DNA of 64,000 nt from Silvimonas amylolytica (GTDB lineage: Bacteria > Pseudomonadota > Gammaproteobacteria > Burkholderiales > Chitinibacteraceae): assembly GCF_014645555.1 (NCBI RefSeq), contig NZ_BMLY01000011.1, positions 21,647-85,646 of the forward strand. The letters are read 5' to 3'. Positions 28,356-36,936 of this stretch are shown piece by piece. The notes beneath the pieces were generated by a model. That model was not told the DNA's origin. It saw nothing but the letters and a program-made list of their open reading frames with translations, and made no database searches. Each line of letters opens with the position of its first letter. Position 1 is the first letter of the stretch. The position numbers and the translations under genes were made by a program.

Positions 28356-29609
28356 ATGCAAAGCAAGAACATCATGCGTGGCGCCCTGGTGGCTGCGCTG
28401 TTGGCTGCAGGCGCTGCCCAAGCCGGCACCCTGACCATCGAAAGCTGGCGTACCGACGACAAAGGCCTGTGGGAAGAAGTGCTGATCCCGGCTTTCCAGA
28501 AGCACTATCCGAACATCCAGATCAAGTTTGCCCCGACCGCCCCGACCGAATACGACTCCAGCCTGAATGCACGCCTGACTGGCGGCACCGCCGGTGATCT
28601 GATCACCTGCCGTCCGTTCGACAAGTCGCTGGATCTGTACAAGAAAGGTTACCTGGAAAAACTGAACGGCAAGAAGGGTCTGGAAAACTTCCCGGCATCG
28701 GCCAAAGTGGCCTGGGAAACCGACGATGGCAAGGACACCTTCTGCGAACCGATCGCTTCTGTGATCCATGGTTTCTTGTACAACAAGAAGATTTTCAAGG
28801 AACTGGGCCTGACCGAGCCGAAGACCACCGACGACTTCTTCAAGATGCTCGACAAGGTGAAGGCTTCCGGCAAGTACACCCCGATGGCACTGGGTACCAA
28901 CGATCAGTGGGAAGCCAGCCAGATCGTTTACACCAGCATTGGTGCGCCGTACTGGAAGGGTGAAGAAGGTCGCAAGGCGCTGATCGCCGGCAAGGCCAAG
29001 TTCACCGATCCGGCATTCGAGCAACCGCTGGAAATCGAAGCCAAGTACGCACCGTACCTGGCCAAGGGTTACAGCGCTCAAACCTACCCGGATACCCAAA
29101 ACCTGTTTGCCTCCGGCAAGGCTGCCGTGGTTGCTGCTGGTTCGTGGGACATTGGTTACTACAACCAGAACGCCGCCGGGTTCGAGCTGGGCGCTTTCCC
29201 GCCTCCCGTACCGAAGGCTGGCGACAAGTGCTACATCTCTGACCATACCGATCTGGGCATGGGCGTGAACAGCAAGTCCAAGAACAAGGACGACGCCTAC
29301 AAGTTCGTGGAATGGCTCGGTTCGCAAGAGTTTGCTGACCTGTACACCAACAAGGTCACTGGCTTCTTCAGCCTGTCCAACCATCTGATCGCTGTGAAAG
29401 ATCCGGTTGCCAAGGAATTCCTCGACTGGCGCAAGACCTGCGGTTCCACCATCCGTGTGAACGCGCAGATCCTGAACCGTGGCACGCCGAACCTGGAAAA
29501 CGAACTGTGGAACGTGAACTCGCAAGTCCTCAACGGCAAGCTGTCGCCGAAGGATGGCGCTGCGCGTCTGCAGTCCGGTCTGGCCAAGTGGTACAAGCCG
29601 GCTCAGTAA
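28356..29609 (+). CDS. Carbohydrate ABC transporter, periplasmic binding protein
   Basis: 417 residues. A signal peptide (NIMRGALVAALLAAGAAQA) precedes a family-1 solute-binding fold (LTIESWRTDDKGLWEEVLIP; TAGDLITCRPFDKSLDLYKKGYL; LFASGKAAVVAAGSWDIG). Four cysteines (ITCRP, TFCEP, KCYIS, KTCGS) could form two disulfides, unusual for the family. Its codon choice is strongly biased, as in highly expressed genes. GAGGAG precedes the ATG. It heads a transport operon with two permeases and an ATPase, but is separated from them by a terminator. The sugar cannot be told from sequence. Confidence 0.9.
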   Translation: MQSKNIMRGALVAALLAAGAAQAGTLTIESWRTDDKGLWEEVLIPAFQKHYPNIQIKFAPTAPTEYDSSLNARLTGGTAGDLITCRPFDKSLDLYKKGYLEKLNGKKGLENFPASAKVAWETDDGKDTFCEPIASVIHGFLYNKKIFKELGLTEPKTTDDFFKMLDKVKASGKYTPMALGTNDQWEASQIVYTSIGAPYWKGEEGRKALIAGKAKFTDPAFEQPLEIEAKYAPYLAKGYSAQTYPDTQNLFASGKAAVVAAGSWDIGYYNQNAAGFELGAFPPPVPKAGDKCYISDHTDLGMGVNSKSKNKDDAYKFVEWLGSQEFADLYTNKVTGFFSLSNHLIAVKDPVAKEFLDWRKTCGSTIRVNAQILNRGTPNLENELWNVNSQVLNGKLSPKDGAARLQSGLAKWYKPAQ

Positions 29610-29762
29610 TCTGAGTCAGCCATTTGCAGTATTCAGGCGGTCGAGTGGCGGGGTTCCCATGAATCTCGCCCGACCCGATGCGACGGAGACGTATCGGGTT
29701 TGTCGGCGGCCTGGTGTAGTAGTCAGTTGTTCTTCCTCTCCATACCCTCGACTGTGAGTTAG

Positions 29763-29791
29763 GCCGGCGGTTCGCCGCCGGCGTTTTTTTT
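29763..29791 (+). terminator. Intrinsic terminator between binding-protein and permease genes
   Basis: GCCGGCGG-TTCG-CCGCCGGC is followed by GTTTTTTTT. A perfect 8-base stem with a UUCG loop and T-run should stop most transcription, giving more binding protein than permease. Confidence 0.88.
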
Positions 29792-29848
29792 GGTTGTTTC
29801 GCCCGAGGCCATTACGGCGTTCTGGCGCGCATTAGATAAACAAATAAA

Positions 29849-29954
29849 GAATCACCGACAAAACACGAGTGCCGCGGCACCCGCCAGGGCGCAGACAGTA
29901 CCAGTGGTACGGCAAGCCCGGGCAACCAAGGTAATCGTGTTTTGTCGGTGATTC
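29849..29954. repeat. 106-base element with perfect 20-base inverted ends
   Basis: The 20 bases at 29849-29868 are the exact reverse complement of 29935-29954. The 66-base interior holds three further palindromes: GTGCCGCGGCAC (29869-29880), GTACC-AGT-GGTAC (29898-29910), and a GCCCGGGC core near 29915. The right arm ends three bases before the AGGGAG ribosome site of the first permease gene. It may be a transcript-level hairpin, an operator pair or a small non-autonomous mobile element. No clear target-site duplication is seen. Confidence 0.75.
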
Positions 29955-29969
29955 ATAGGGAGCAAGGCC

Positions 29970-30884
29970 ATGAAACGGAAGTTTCCCTGGCATATCGTGG
30001 TCTTTCTGGCCCCGGCATTTCTGATTTACCTGGTTTTCAGCGCCTGGCCGCTGATCGATACCCTGCGACTGGGGTTCTTCACTACCAATGACAATGGCTC
30101 CCAAACCTGGGCCGGTCTTGCCAACTACCATTCCCTGCTGTTCGATCCGCTGTGGTCAGAAGGCTTCTGGAATGCCATGAAGAACAACTGCAAGTTCTTC
30201 CTGGTGCATATGTGCATCCAGAACCCGCTGGGTCTGTTGCTGGCTGCCCTCTTGTCCATGCGTGGCGTGAAGTTTGCCAAGGGCTATCAGACTGCCATTT
30301 TCCTGCCGACTCTGCTCTCAGTGGTGATCATCGGTTTTATCTGGCAATTGATTCTTTCCCCGCTGTGGGGCGTATCAGAAAAGCTGCTGGGTCTGGTTCA
30401 TCTGGACAGTTTGTTCCAGCCTTTCCTGGGTCAGGAAGAGACCGCGCTGTATACGCTTTCGGCCATGTCAGTCTGGCAGTTTGTTGGCATCCCGATGATG
30501 CTGATCTATGCCGCACTGATCGCGATCCCGGATGAAATCATCGAAGCCGCCTATGTGGAAGGCGCATCAGCCTGGCGCATTTTCTGGACCATCCGCGTGC
30601 CGCTGATTCTGCCAACGCTGGGCCTGACCACCATTCTGACTTTTGTCGGCAACTTCAACGCGTTTGATTTGATTTACTCGGTCAAGGGCGCGCTGGCTGG
30701 CCCCAATTTCAGCACAGACATTCTGGGCACCTACTTCTACCGCGCCTTCTTTGGCTATCAAAGCCAGATCGGCAGCCCGACCATGGGCGCCGCCGTGGCC
30801 ACACTGATGTTCCTCGTGATCCTGTTTGGTGTGGGCGTGTATTTCTACTTTATCCAGCGCAAGCTGCAACGCTTCAGTTTCTAA
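29970..30884 (+). CDS. Carbohydrate ABC transporter permease (MalF/UgpA-type)
   Basis: 304 residues with six predicted membrane helices (first: IVVFLAPAFLIYLVFSAWPLI). The cytoplasmic EAA loop is present (IIEAAYVEGASAWRIFWTIRVPLILPTL) and contacts the ATPase. It forms the inner-membrane channel with the second permease. AGGGAGC precedes the ATG. Its translation start lies just downstream of a large inverted repeat. 16 bases separate it from the next permease gene. Confidence 0.93.
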   Translation: MKRKFPWHIVVFLAPAFLIYLVFSAWPLIDTLRLGFFTTNDNGSQTWAGLANYHSLLFDPLWSEGFWNAMKNNCKFFLVHMCIQNPLGLLLAALLSMRGVKFAKGYQTAIFLPTLLSVVIIGFIWQLILSPLWGVSEKLLGLVHLDSLFQPFLGQEETALYTLSAMSVWQFVGIPMMLIYAALIAIPDEIIEAAYVEGASAWRIFWTIRVPLILPTLGLTTILTFVGNFNAFDLIYSVKGALAGPNFSTDILGTYFYRAFFGYQSQIGSPTMGAAVATLMFLVILFGVGVYFYFIQRKLQRFSF

Positions 30885-30900
30885 AGGGAGGCACCAGAAG

Positions 30901-31743
30901 ATGTCGCAACATAAAGCTTCCCGTTTCCTCGGCGCCGGTCTGACGCAAGTCATCCTGGCGGGTTATACGATCCTGGCACTGTTCCCGATCGCGCTGATCA
31001 TCATCAACTCGTTCAAGAGCCGTGGGGCCATCTTTGATAACCCGCTGGCCCTGCCGACCAGTGAAACGTTTTCCCTGATCGGTTTCCAGAAAGTACTGAA
31101 AGAGTCCCACTTCACGCTGTATTTCGGTAACAGCCTGACAGTGACGATTACCTCGCTGGTGCTGATTTTACTGTTTGGTGCCATGGCCGCCTGGGCGCTG
31201 TCTGAGTACAAATTCAAAGGCAGCCGGATTCTGACGTTGTTCTTTGCCTTCGGCATCATGGTGCCGATCCGCCTCGGCACGGTTTCCATCCTGAAGCTGA
31301 TGGTGAGCCTGAGTCTCGTGAACACGCTGACCGCGCTGATCCTGGTGTACGTAGCCCAAGGCTTGCCGCTGGCGATCATGATCTTGTCCGAGTTCATGCA
31401 GCAGATCCCCAAAGAACTGAAAGAAGCCGCCCGCTGCGATGGCGTGGGCGAGTTCAAGATCTTCTTCCAGGTGATCCTGCCGTTGATTCGCCCAGCCGTC
31501 GCCACCGTTGCCGTGTTCACCATGGTGCCGATCTGGAACGACCTGTGGTTCCCGCTGATTCTGGCGCCAGGTGACTCTACCCAGACCGTTACGCTGGGCG
31601 TGCAGCAGTTTATTGGTCAGTACGTGACCAACTGGAACGCCGTGCTGGCCTCGCTGACCCTGGCTGTATTGCCGGTGCTGGTGATGTATGTGTTCTTCTC
31701 TCGCCAGTTGATCCGCGGTATCACCGCCGGCGCTGTGAAGTAA
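30901..31743 (+). CDS. Carbohydrate ABC transporter permease (MalG/UgpE-type)
   Basis: 280 residues with six predicted membrane helices. The EAA motif is KELKEAARCDGVGEFKIFFQVILPLIRP, and the C-terminus FSRQLIRGITAGAVK is the typical MalG-like tail. The ATG at 30901 with GGGAGG upstream is used; an in-frame extension to 30826 would overlap the previous gene. It pairs with the preceding permease. The ATPase gene follows after 79 bases. Confidence 0.93.
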   Translation: MSQHKASRFLGAGLTQVILAGYTILALFPIALIIINSFKSRGAIFDNPLALPTSETFSLIGFQKVLKESHFTLYFGNSLTVTITSLVLILLFGAMAAWALSEYKFKGSRILTLFFAFGIMVPIRLGTVSILKLMVSLSLVNTLTALILVYVAQGLPLAIMILSEFMQQIPKELKEAARCDGVGEFKIFFQVILPLIRPAVATVAVFTMVPIWNDLWFPLILAPGDSTQTVTLGVQQFIGQYVTNWNAVLASLTLAVLPVLVMYVFFSRQLIRGITAGAVK

Positions 31744-31822
31744 AAAGCCAACAAAACAGAATGAATGACAGCAGCGGCAGCGCGACAAACCCGTGCCGTT
31801 GCTGATCAAGGGAGCAAACAAG

Positions 31823-32950
31823 ATGTCTCACGTATCACTGAAAAACCTGACCAAATCCTACGACGGCAAAACCAATGTGCTGTCCGGGATCAACCTGGAA
31901 ATCAATGACGGCGAATTTGTGGTGCTGGTCGGCCCGTCCGGCTGCGGCAAGTCCACGTTGTTGCGCATGGTGTGCGGCCTGGAAGAAATCACCGGTGGCG
32001 ACCTGGAAATCGACCACGCCCGCGTGAACGACCTGCCCCCGGCCCTGCGCGGTATCGCCATGGTGTTCCAGAGCTACGCGCTCTATCCGCACATGAGCGT
32101 GTACAAGAACATGGCGTTTGGTCTGAAAGTGGCCGGCAAATCCAAAGATGAAGCCGACACCCGCATCCGCAACGCCGCCAAGATTCTGAAAATTGACCAC
32201 CTGCTGGAACGCCTGCCGCGCGAACTCTCTGGCGGTCAACGTCAGCGCGTCGCCATCGGCCGCGCCATCGTGCGTGAACCGAAACTGTTCTTGTTTGACG
32301 AGCCCCTCTCGAACCTGGACGCCGCCCTGCGCGTGCAAACCCGCCTGGAAATCGCCAAGCTGCACCGCGAACTGGCGGCCACCATTGTTTACGTGACACA
32401 CGACCAGGTCGAAGCCATGACCCTGGGTGACAAGATTGTGGTCATGCATGATGGCCTGATCCAGCAAGCGGGTTCACCGCTGGAGTTGTACCAGCAACCC
32501 GCCAACCTGTTCGTCGCCACGTTTATTGGCTCGCCCAAGATGAACCTGCTGGAAGGCGTGGTGGAAAGCGCCGCTGCGGATCATTTGATCGTCACCCTGG
32601 CTGGCGGCCAGAACGTGCGCGCGGATGTCGAAGCCAGCACCGCCACCGTGGGCGACCGTGTAACCGTGGGCGTCCGCTCGGAACACCTGTGGGAAGACAC
32701 CAACGGCAGCGAACGCTTCTCCGGCACGGTCAATCTGGTCGAACACCTGGGCGAATCCAACTTCCTGTACCTGACGCTTTCCACCGGCCAGGACCTGACC
32801 GTGCGCGGCCACGGTGATCGGGAAGTGAAGATCGGTGACGTGATAAATATCTCTGCCCCCTCTGCCGCATTCCATGTGTTTGACCGTGATGGCAAGGCAT
32901 TCAAGCGCCTCAAGCCAGGCAACATGGTCGCTGCCAAGCGCGTGAGCTGA
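31823..32950 (+). CDS. Carbohydrate ABC transporter ATPase (MalK/UgpC-type)
   Basis: 375 residues. Walker A is GPSGCGKST, the Q-loop lies in MVFQSYALYPHMSV, the ABC signature is LSGGQRQRVAIGRA, Walker B is LFLFDEPLSNLDA and the switch His is in VYVTHDQVEAM. The last ~130 residues form the TOBE/regulatory domain typical of MalK/UgpC, which can respond to regulators such as EIIA-Glc in other bacteria. It powers uptake through the two permeases. GGGAG precedes the ATG at 31823. Confidence 0.95.
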   Translation: MSHVSLKNLTKSYDGKTNVLSGINLEINDGEFVVLVGPSGCGKSTLLRMVCGLEEITGGDLEIDHARVNDLPPALRGIAMVFQSYALYPHMSVYKNMAFGLKVAGKSKDEADTRIRNAAKILKIDHLLERLPRELSGGQRQRVAIGRAIVREPKLFLFDEPLSNLDAALRVQTRLEIAKLHRELAATIVYVTHDQVEAMTLGDKIVVMHDGLIQQAGSPLELYQQPANLFVATFIGSPKMNLLEGVVESAAADHLIVTLAGGQNVRADVEASTATVGDRVTVGVRSEHLWEDTNGSERFSGTVNLVEHLGESNFLYLTLSTGQDLTVRGHGDREVKIGDVINISAPSAAFHVFDRDGKAFKRLKPGNMVAAKRVS

Positions 32951-32995
32951 GATTTGAAAGTGTAAGTGGCCTTGCCAGAGGCTGTAGTGAGGAAG

Positions 32996-33035
32996 ACGCC
33001 TTGTGTGCTGATGCATGCAGGGCGTTTTTCTTTTT
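32996..33035 (+). terminator. Probable terminator of the sugar ABC operon
   Basis: ACGCCTTGTGTG pairs imperfectly with CATGCAGGGCGT and is followed by TTTTCTTTTT. Confidence 0.7.
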
Positions 33036-33613
33036 GGAGACTGTGTTGAAAGACAAACCCGTTTTAGCGCCTGCGGCGCTTTCTGGTTAGAACCGGATTC
33101 CGGCTCAAGGCCGGAATGACGAAGTGGTGGCAAGGCCAGTTTCCAATTCCTTGCCAACGGCACTGCTGGATTCCTGCCAGGGGGCCGCCGAGGTCGGGGA
33201 TGACGAGGTGGTTGGCAAGAAAAATCATTCTTGAAAACAGAGGGTTTGCGGGGTTGGGGTTGCCTTTCTCCCCCATTAAAGCCAAGCGCCGAAGGAGGGA
33301 GGGAGACCTTAGGCTCCCGACTGACTGAGGGCAGCCCGGAGGGCCGCCGGGCTGGGGTCGCCTTTCTTTGGCGAGACAAAGAAAGTGTCGTGCTCCGGGC
33401 ACCCCCGGTATGTAAACAACCGCGCCGCAGGTGCTAACAGGGGTTCAAGGGTTTAAGACAGCCATGGTGGATTGTCGCCAAGGCTCCGAATCCACCCTAC
33501 ACACCCTGACGCTCTTGCAGCAAAGGCCACCTGCGGGGGCCGGCTGGATTCCGGCTTCCGCCGGAATGACGAAGCAGTGGGAGAGCACACGTCCCGCTTC
33601 ACACCCTACAAAC
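33036..33613. repeat. Intergenic tract of palindromic repeat units
   Basis: Two close copies of the palindromic unit GGATTCCGGC...GCCGGAATGACGAAG lie at about 33093-33123 and 33543-33575, with a degenerate copy near 33172-33210. The ATTCCGGC/GCCGGAAT core resembles the dRS3-type repeats of Neisseria. Between them are hairpins CAGCCCGG/CCGGGCTG (33332-33354) and CTTTCTTTG-GCGAGA-CAAAGAAAG (33362-33385). Short open frames here look non-coding. No gene is seen in this tract. Confidence 0.65.
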
Positions 33614-33640
33614 AAAAAAACGCCACCTTCAACAGGCAGC
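33614..33640 (-). terminator. Probable terminator of the gmk-rpoZ-spoT operon
   Basis: Read on the minus strand, ACGCTGCC-TGTTGAA-GGTGGCGT is followed by a T-run. The stem has two G-T pairs. It lies about 50 bases past the spoT stop. Confidence 0.65.
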
Positions 33641-33686
33641 GTTTTTTGCAGATTCCCAGAATCTAAAAAGCGGATCCAAAGGCCGC

Positions 33687-35927
33687 TCAGGCCTTCTCCC
33701 CACCCCGCATCCGCAAAATCCTGAACACACTGGGCAGCTGTCGCAAAGACCGCATTACCCGTGCCAGATGCACCCGGTTCGATACCTGCAGCACAAAGGC
33801 AATCTGCATAAACCGGTCGCCTTCATGCTCCGCATTCTGCGTTGCCACCGACACAATATTGGCTTCGGCCTCGGCAATCGCAGCGGAAATCTGCGCCAGT
33901 GCACCGCGGGTGTTCTCGGTCAACACGCGGATTGGCACATCAAACAGCCGGGTGGAATCCGGGTCCCATTCCACATCAATGAACTTGTCAGCATCAATGC
34001 GACCACGACCGGAAATCTGCGGGCAATCGTGCGTGTGAACCACCAGCCCCTGGTCTTTCTTCACCAGGCCAATAATGGGGTCACCCGGAATCGGGTTACA
34101 GCAGCGCGCAAACTGGATGGCCATGCCTTCTGTGCCGCGGATGGTGACCGACGACGTCTTGCGCCCGGCTGCCGCGGCCATCGTACTGTCATCAAGCCAT
34201 TGACCGGAGATCTGCAACAAACGCTTGGCGACCACCACTGCGAGCCGTTGCCCGAGACCGATATCAGAAAGCACATCTTCACGCGTGCGCGCACTGCTTT
34301 CTTTCAGATACCGCTCCCAGATGTCTTCCGTGATTGGCAAGAACTGCTGGTGCAGCGTGGCAAAGCCCTGCGCCAGCAAACGCTCACCCAGATGAACTGA
34401 CTCTTCAAAACGCATGGTCTTGAGAAAGTGGCGAATATGCGAGCGTGCCTTGCCGGTAGAGACAAACGTCAGCCAGGACGGATTGGGCTTGGCATGCGCG
34501 GCAGTCACAATCTCAACCTGATCACCGCTTTTGAGACGCGAGCGCAGTGGCACCAGTTCGTGATTAACCTTGGCAGCAATACAGCGGTTACCGATATCCG
34601 TATGCACGGCATAGGCAAAGTCGACGCAGGTAGCGCCCTGCGGCAGGCTCATGATCTTGCCTTTGGGCGTAAAGACGTACACCTGATCCGGAAACAGATC
34701 GACCTTGATGTGCTCCAGAAACTCGACCGCATCGCCGGATTCCGCCTGGATTTCCAGCAAGGACTGCAGCCATTGGTGGGTCTTTTGCTGCACATCAGAG
34801 AAGCTTTCATCGCCGCTCTTGTACATCCAGTGGCTGGCCACGCCGGCATCGGCAATGCGGTGCATATCCTGGGTGCGGATCTGGATTTCAATCGGCAAGC
34901 CATACGGACCAAACAGCGTGGTATGCAGGCTCTGATAGCCGTTGGCCTTGGGGATGGCGATGTAATCCTTGAACTTGCCCGGAATAGGTTTGTACAAGGC
35001 GTGCAGCGCGCCAATGGCCAGGTAGCAGGTCGGGACGTCTTTGACGATGACCCGGAAGCCGTAAATATCCAGCACCTCAGAGAACGAGAGACTCTTCTCC
35101 TGCATTTTGCGGTAGATGCTATGCAGGTTTTTCTCACGCCCCGTGACCGTCGCCTCGATATCGCACTCAATCAGCTTGTTCCGGAGCCCATCCAGAATCT
35201 TGCCCACGACTTCGCGACGGTTGCCGCGCGCCGCCTTGAGCGCCTTGGACAACACCTCATACCGGGTGGGATAGGTGTACTTGAACGAGAGATCGTCCAG
35301 TTCCAGGTACACGGCATTGAGCCCCAACCGGTTGGCGATCGGCGCATAGATTTCCATCGTCTCGCGCGCGATGCGTTTTTGCTTGTCCGGCCGCATCACG
35401 CCCATGGTGCGCATGTTATGCAGCCGGTCTGCCAGCTTGATCAGAATGACCCGCAGATCGCGCGCCATCGCCAGCAACATTTTGCGGAAGTTCTCTGCCT
35501 GCGCTTCTTCCTTGCTCTGGAACTCCAGCTTGTCGATCTTGGACATGCCATCAACCAGCTCAGCCACATGCCGGCCAAACTTCTCGGTCAGTTCCAGCTT
35601 GGTGATGCCACTGTCCTCCATCACGTCGTGCAATAGCGCAGCCGCCAGCGCCTGGGCATCCAGATGCCAGGAGGTGAGGATGCTGGCTACAGCCAGCGGA
35701 TGGGAGATATAAGGCTCGCCGCTTTGGCGGCTTTGTCCGCGATGCGCCGCTTCAGAGAATTTGAAAGCGACCGCAAGGAACACCCGGTCTTCGGGCTTGA
35801 GATAGGCAGTGTCTTCGGTCAGAAACCGGTTTGCCGCAGCAATGACCGCTGGCGCCTTGGCAGCCAGGTCAGGTACGTCAGCAGCAGCAAGCAACGCTTC
35901 CATAAGGGGATACTCCACCGCGGCCAT
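33687..35927 (-). CDS. spoT: Bifunctional (p)ppGpp synthetase/hydrolase SpoT
   Basis: 746 residues. The HD hydrolase domain has HRGQSRQSGEPYISHP and the HDVMEDS metal motif. The synthetase domain has YGFRVIVKDVPTCYLAIGALH and the substrate loop FKDYIAIPKANGYQSLHTT. TGS (VYVFTPKGKIMSLPQGATCVDFAYAVH), the zinc-finger-like CC region (FARCCNPIPGDPIIG) and a C-terminal ACT domain follow. The intact HD domain and gene order favour SpoT over RelA. The ATG at 35927 has AGGA upstream; a TTG at 35960 is a weaker alternative. Confidence 0.95.
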   Translation of the reverse strand: MAAVEYPLMEALLAAADVPDLAAKAPAVIAAANRFLTEDTAYLKPEDRVFLAVAFKFSEAAHRGQSRQSGEPYISHPLAVASILTSWHLDAQALAAALLHDVMEDSGITKLELTEKFGRHVAELVDGMSKIDKLEFQSKEEAQAENFRKMLLAMARDLRVILIKLADRLHNMRTMGVMRPDKQKRIARETMEIYAPIANRLGLNAVYLELDDLSFKYTYPTRYEVLSKALKAARGNRREVVGKILDGLRNKLIECDIEATVTGREKNLHSIYRKMQEKSLSFSEVLDIYGFRVIVKDVPTCYLAIGALHALYKPIPGKFKDYIAIPKANGYQSLHTTLFGPYGLPIEIQIRTQDMHRIADAGVASHWMYKSGDESFSDVQQKTHQWLQSLLEIQAESGDAVEFLEHIKVDLFPDQVYVFTPKGKIMSLPQGATCVDFAYAVHTDIGNRCIAAKVNHELVPLRSRLKSGDQVEIVTAAHAKPNPSWLTFVSTGKARSHIRHFLKTMRFEESVHLGERLLAQGFATLHQQFLPITEDIWERYLKESSARTREDVLSDIGLGQRLAVVVAKRLLQISGQWLDDSTMAAAAGRKTSSVTIRGTEGMAIQFARCCNPIPGDPIIGLVKKDQGLVVHTHDCPQISGRGRIDADKFIDVEWDPDSTRLFDVPIRVLTENTRGALAQISAAIAEAEANIVSVATQNAEHEGDRFMQIAFVLQVSNRVHLARVMRSLRQLPSVFRILRMRGGEKA

Positions 35928-35995
35928 CAGTTCCTGATGGCCGTTTCCATATTCACTCAAATATAGATGTCAGGTGGGGTGAAACGCAGTGCGGA

Positions 35996-36202
35996 TCAAG
36001 AGCGACGATTGAGCATTTCACGGCCAACAAGGCCGGCTGCCATTTCGCGCAGTGCAAGGACGGTGGGCTTGTCACGGCCCGGGGCGTCCACTTGCGGTGT
36101 GGAGCCGTTGGCGATCTGGCGGGCGCGGTAGGCGGCAGCCAGCGTCAGGTCAAAACGGTTTTCAATGCGGTTCAGGCAATCTTCAACGGTTACGCGTGCC
36201 AT
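35996..36202 (-). CDS. rpoZ: RNA polymerase omega subunit
   Basis: 68 residues: [19 protein letters not shown], then [11 protein letters not shown] and [16 protein letters not shown], the conserved omega core. It assists folding of beta' and, with it, forms a ppGpp-binding site. It lies between gmk and spoT, the order seen across proteobacteria, linking the polymerase target to the alarmone enzyme. The longer in-frame start is rejected because it adds non-homologous residues. Confidence 0.96.
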   Translation of the reverse strand: MARVTVEDCLNRIENRFDLTLAAAYRARQIANGSTPQVDAPGRDKPTVLALREMAAGLVGREMLNRRS

Positions 36203-36321
36203 ATAAATGGATTCTCCGATCAAACCAGGGCTGGCTCCAGCGATTTGAGCCTGGCCCCAAAAAACCAAAACGGCCATGACGAGAACCCGTTATGGCCTTG
36301 AATTGCATTGATTATAACAGA

Positions 36322-36936
36322 TCAGGCCTTGAGCGAGTTCACCAGTTCAGCATGACGTACAGCCTGGCGTTCACCACGCAGACGCTCGGCCCGTACCACG
36401 CTGATGATGTCGCGCACTGCATCGTCAATGTGCTCATTGATGATCACATATTGCGCTTCGCTGACATGGCCCATTTCTTCGCGGGCTTTGGACATACGAC
36501 GCTGGATGATGTCTTCCGGGTCTTTGCCACGTGCGCGCAGACGTTGTTCCAGCGTATTGATCGAAGGCGGCAGTACAAATACACCGACCGACTCCGGGAA
36601 CAGCCTCTTCACCTGCTGAGCGCCTTGCCAGTCGATTTCCAGCAAGATGTCGCGACCGTCATCAATGACCGACTCCAGCCATTTTCTGGATGTGCCGTAA
36701 TAGTTGCCGTAGACCTCGGCCCATTCAACAAACTCGCCAGCCTGGACCATGCCTTCAAAGGTAGCGCGGTCGACAAAATGGTAATCCTTGCCATTCACTT
36801 CACCGGCACGCGGCGTGCGCGATGTAAAAGAGATGGAAAGCTGGATCTGCTGATCTGCGGCAAGCAGGGCAGCAACCAGAGTGGTCTTGCCGGCGCCCGA
36901 CGGGGCGGTGACGACAAAAATGGTGCCTTTAGCCAT
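36322..36936 (-). CDS. gmk: Guanylate kinase
   Basis: 204 residues. The P-loop is TAPSGAGKTTL (~10-20), with the GMP-binding stretch ISFTSRTPRAGEVNGKDYHFV (~36-56) and the EVYGNYYGTSRK and LLEIDWQGAQQV motifs. It converts GMP to GDP with ATP. First gene of gmk-rpoZ-spoT. The start at 36936 is set by homology; an upstream extension is unrelated. Confidence 0.96.
   Translation of the reverse strand: MAKGTIFVVTAPSGAGKTTLVAALLAADQQIQLSISFTSRTPRAGEVNGKDYHFVDRATFEGMVQAGEFVEWAEVYGNYYGTSRKWLESVIDDGRDILLEIDWQGAQQVKRLFPESVGVFVLPPSINTLEQRLRARGKDPEDIIQRRMSKAREEMGHVSEAQYVIINEHIDDAVRDIISVVRAERLRGERQAVRHAELVNSLKA

Noticed and set aside
33064..33724. Several short frames in the repeat tract before spoT
   Set aside because: They read through palindromic repeats and have Arg/Pro/Gly-rich low-complexity products.
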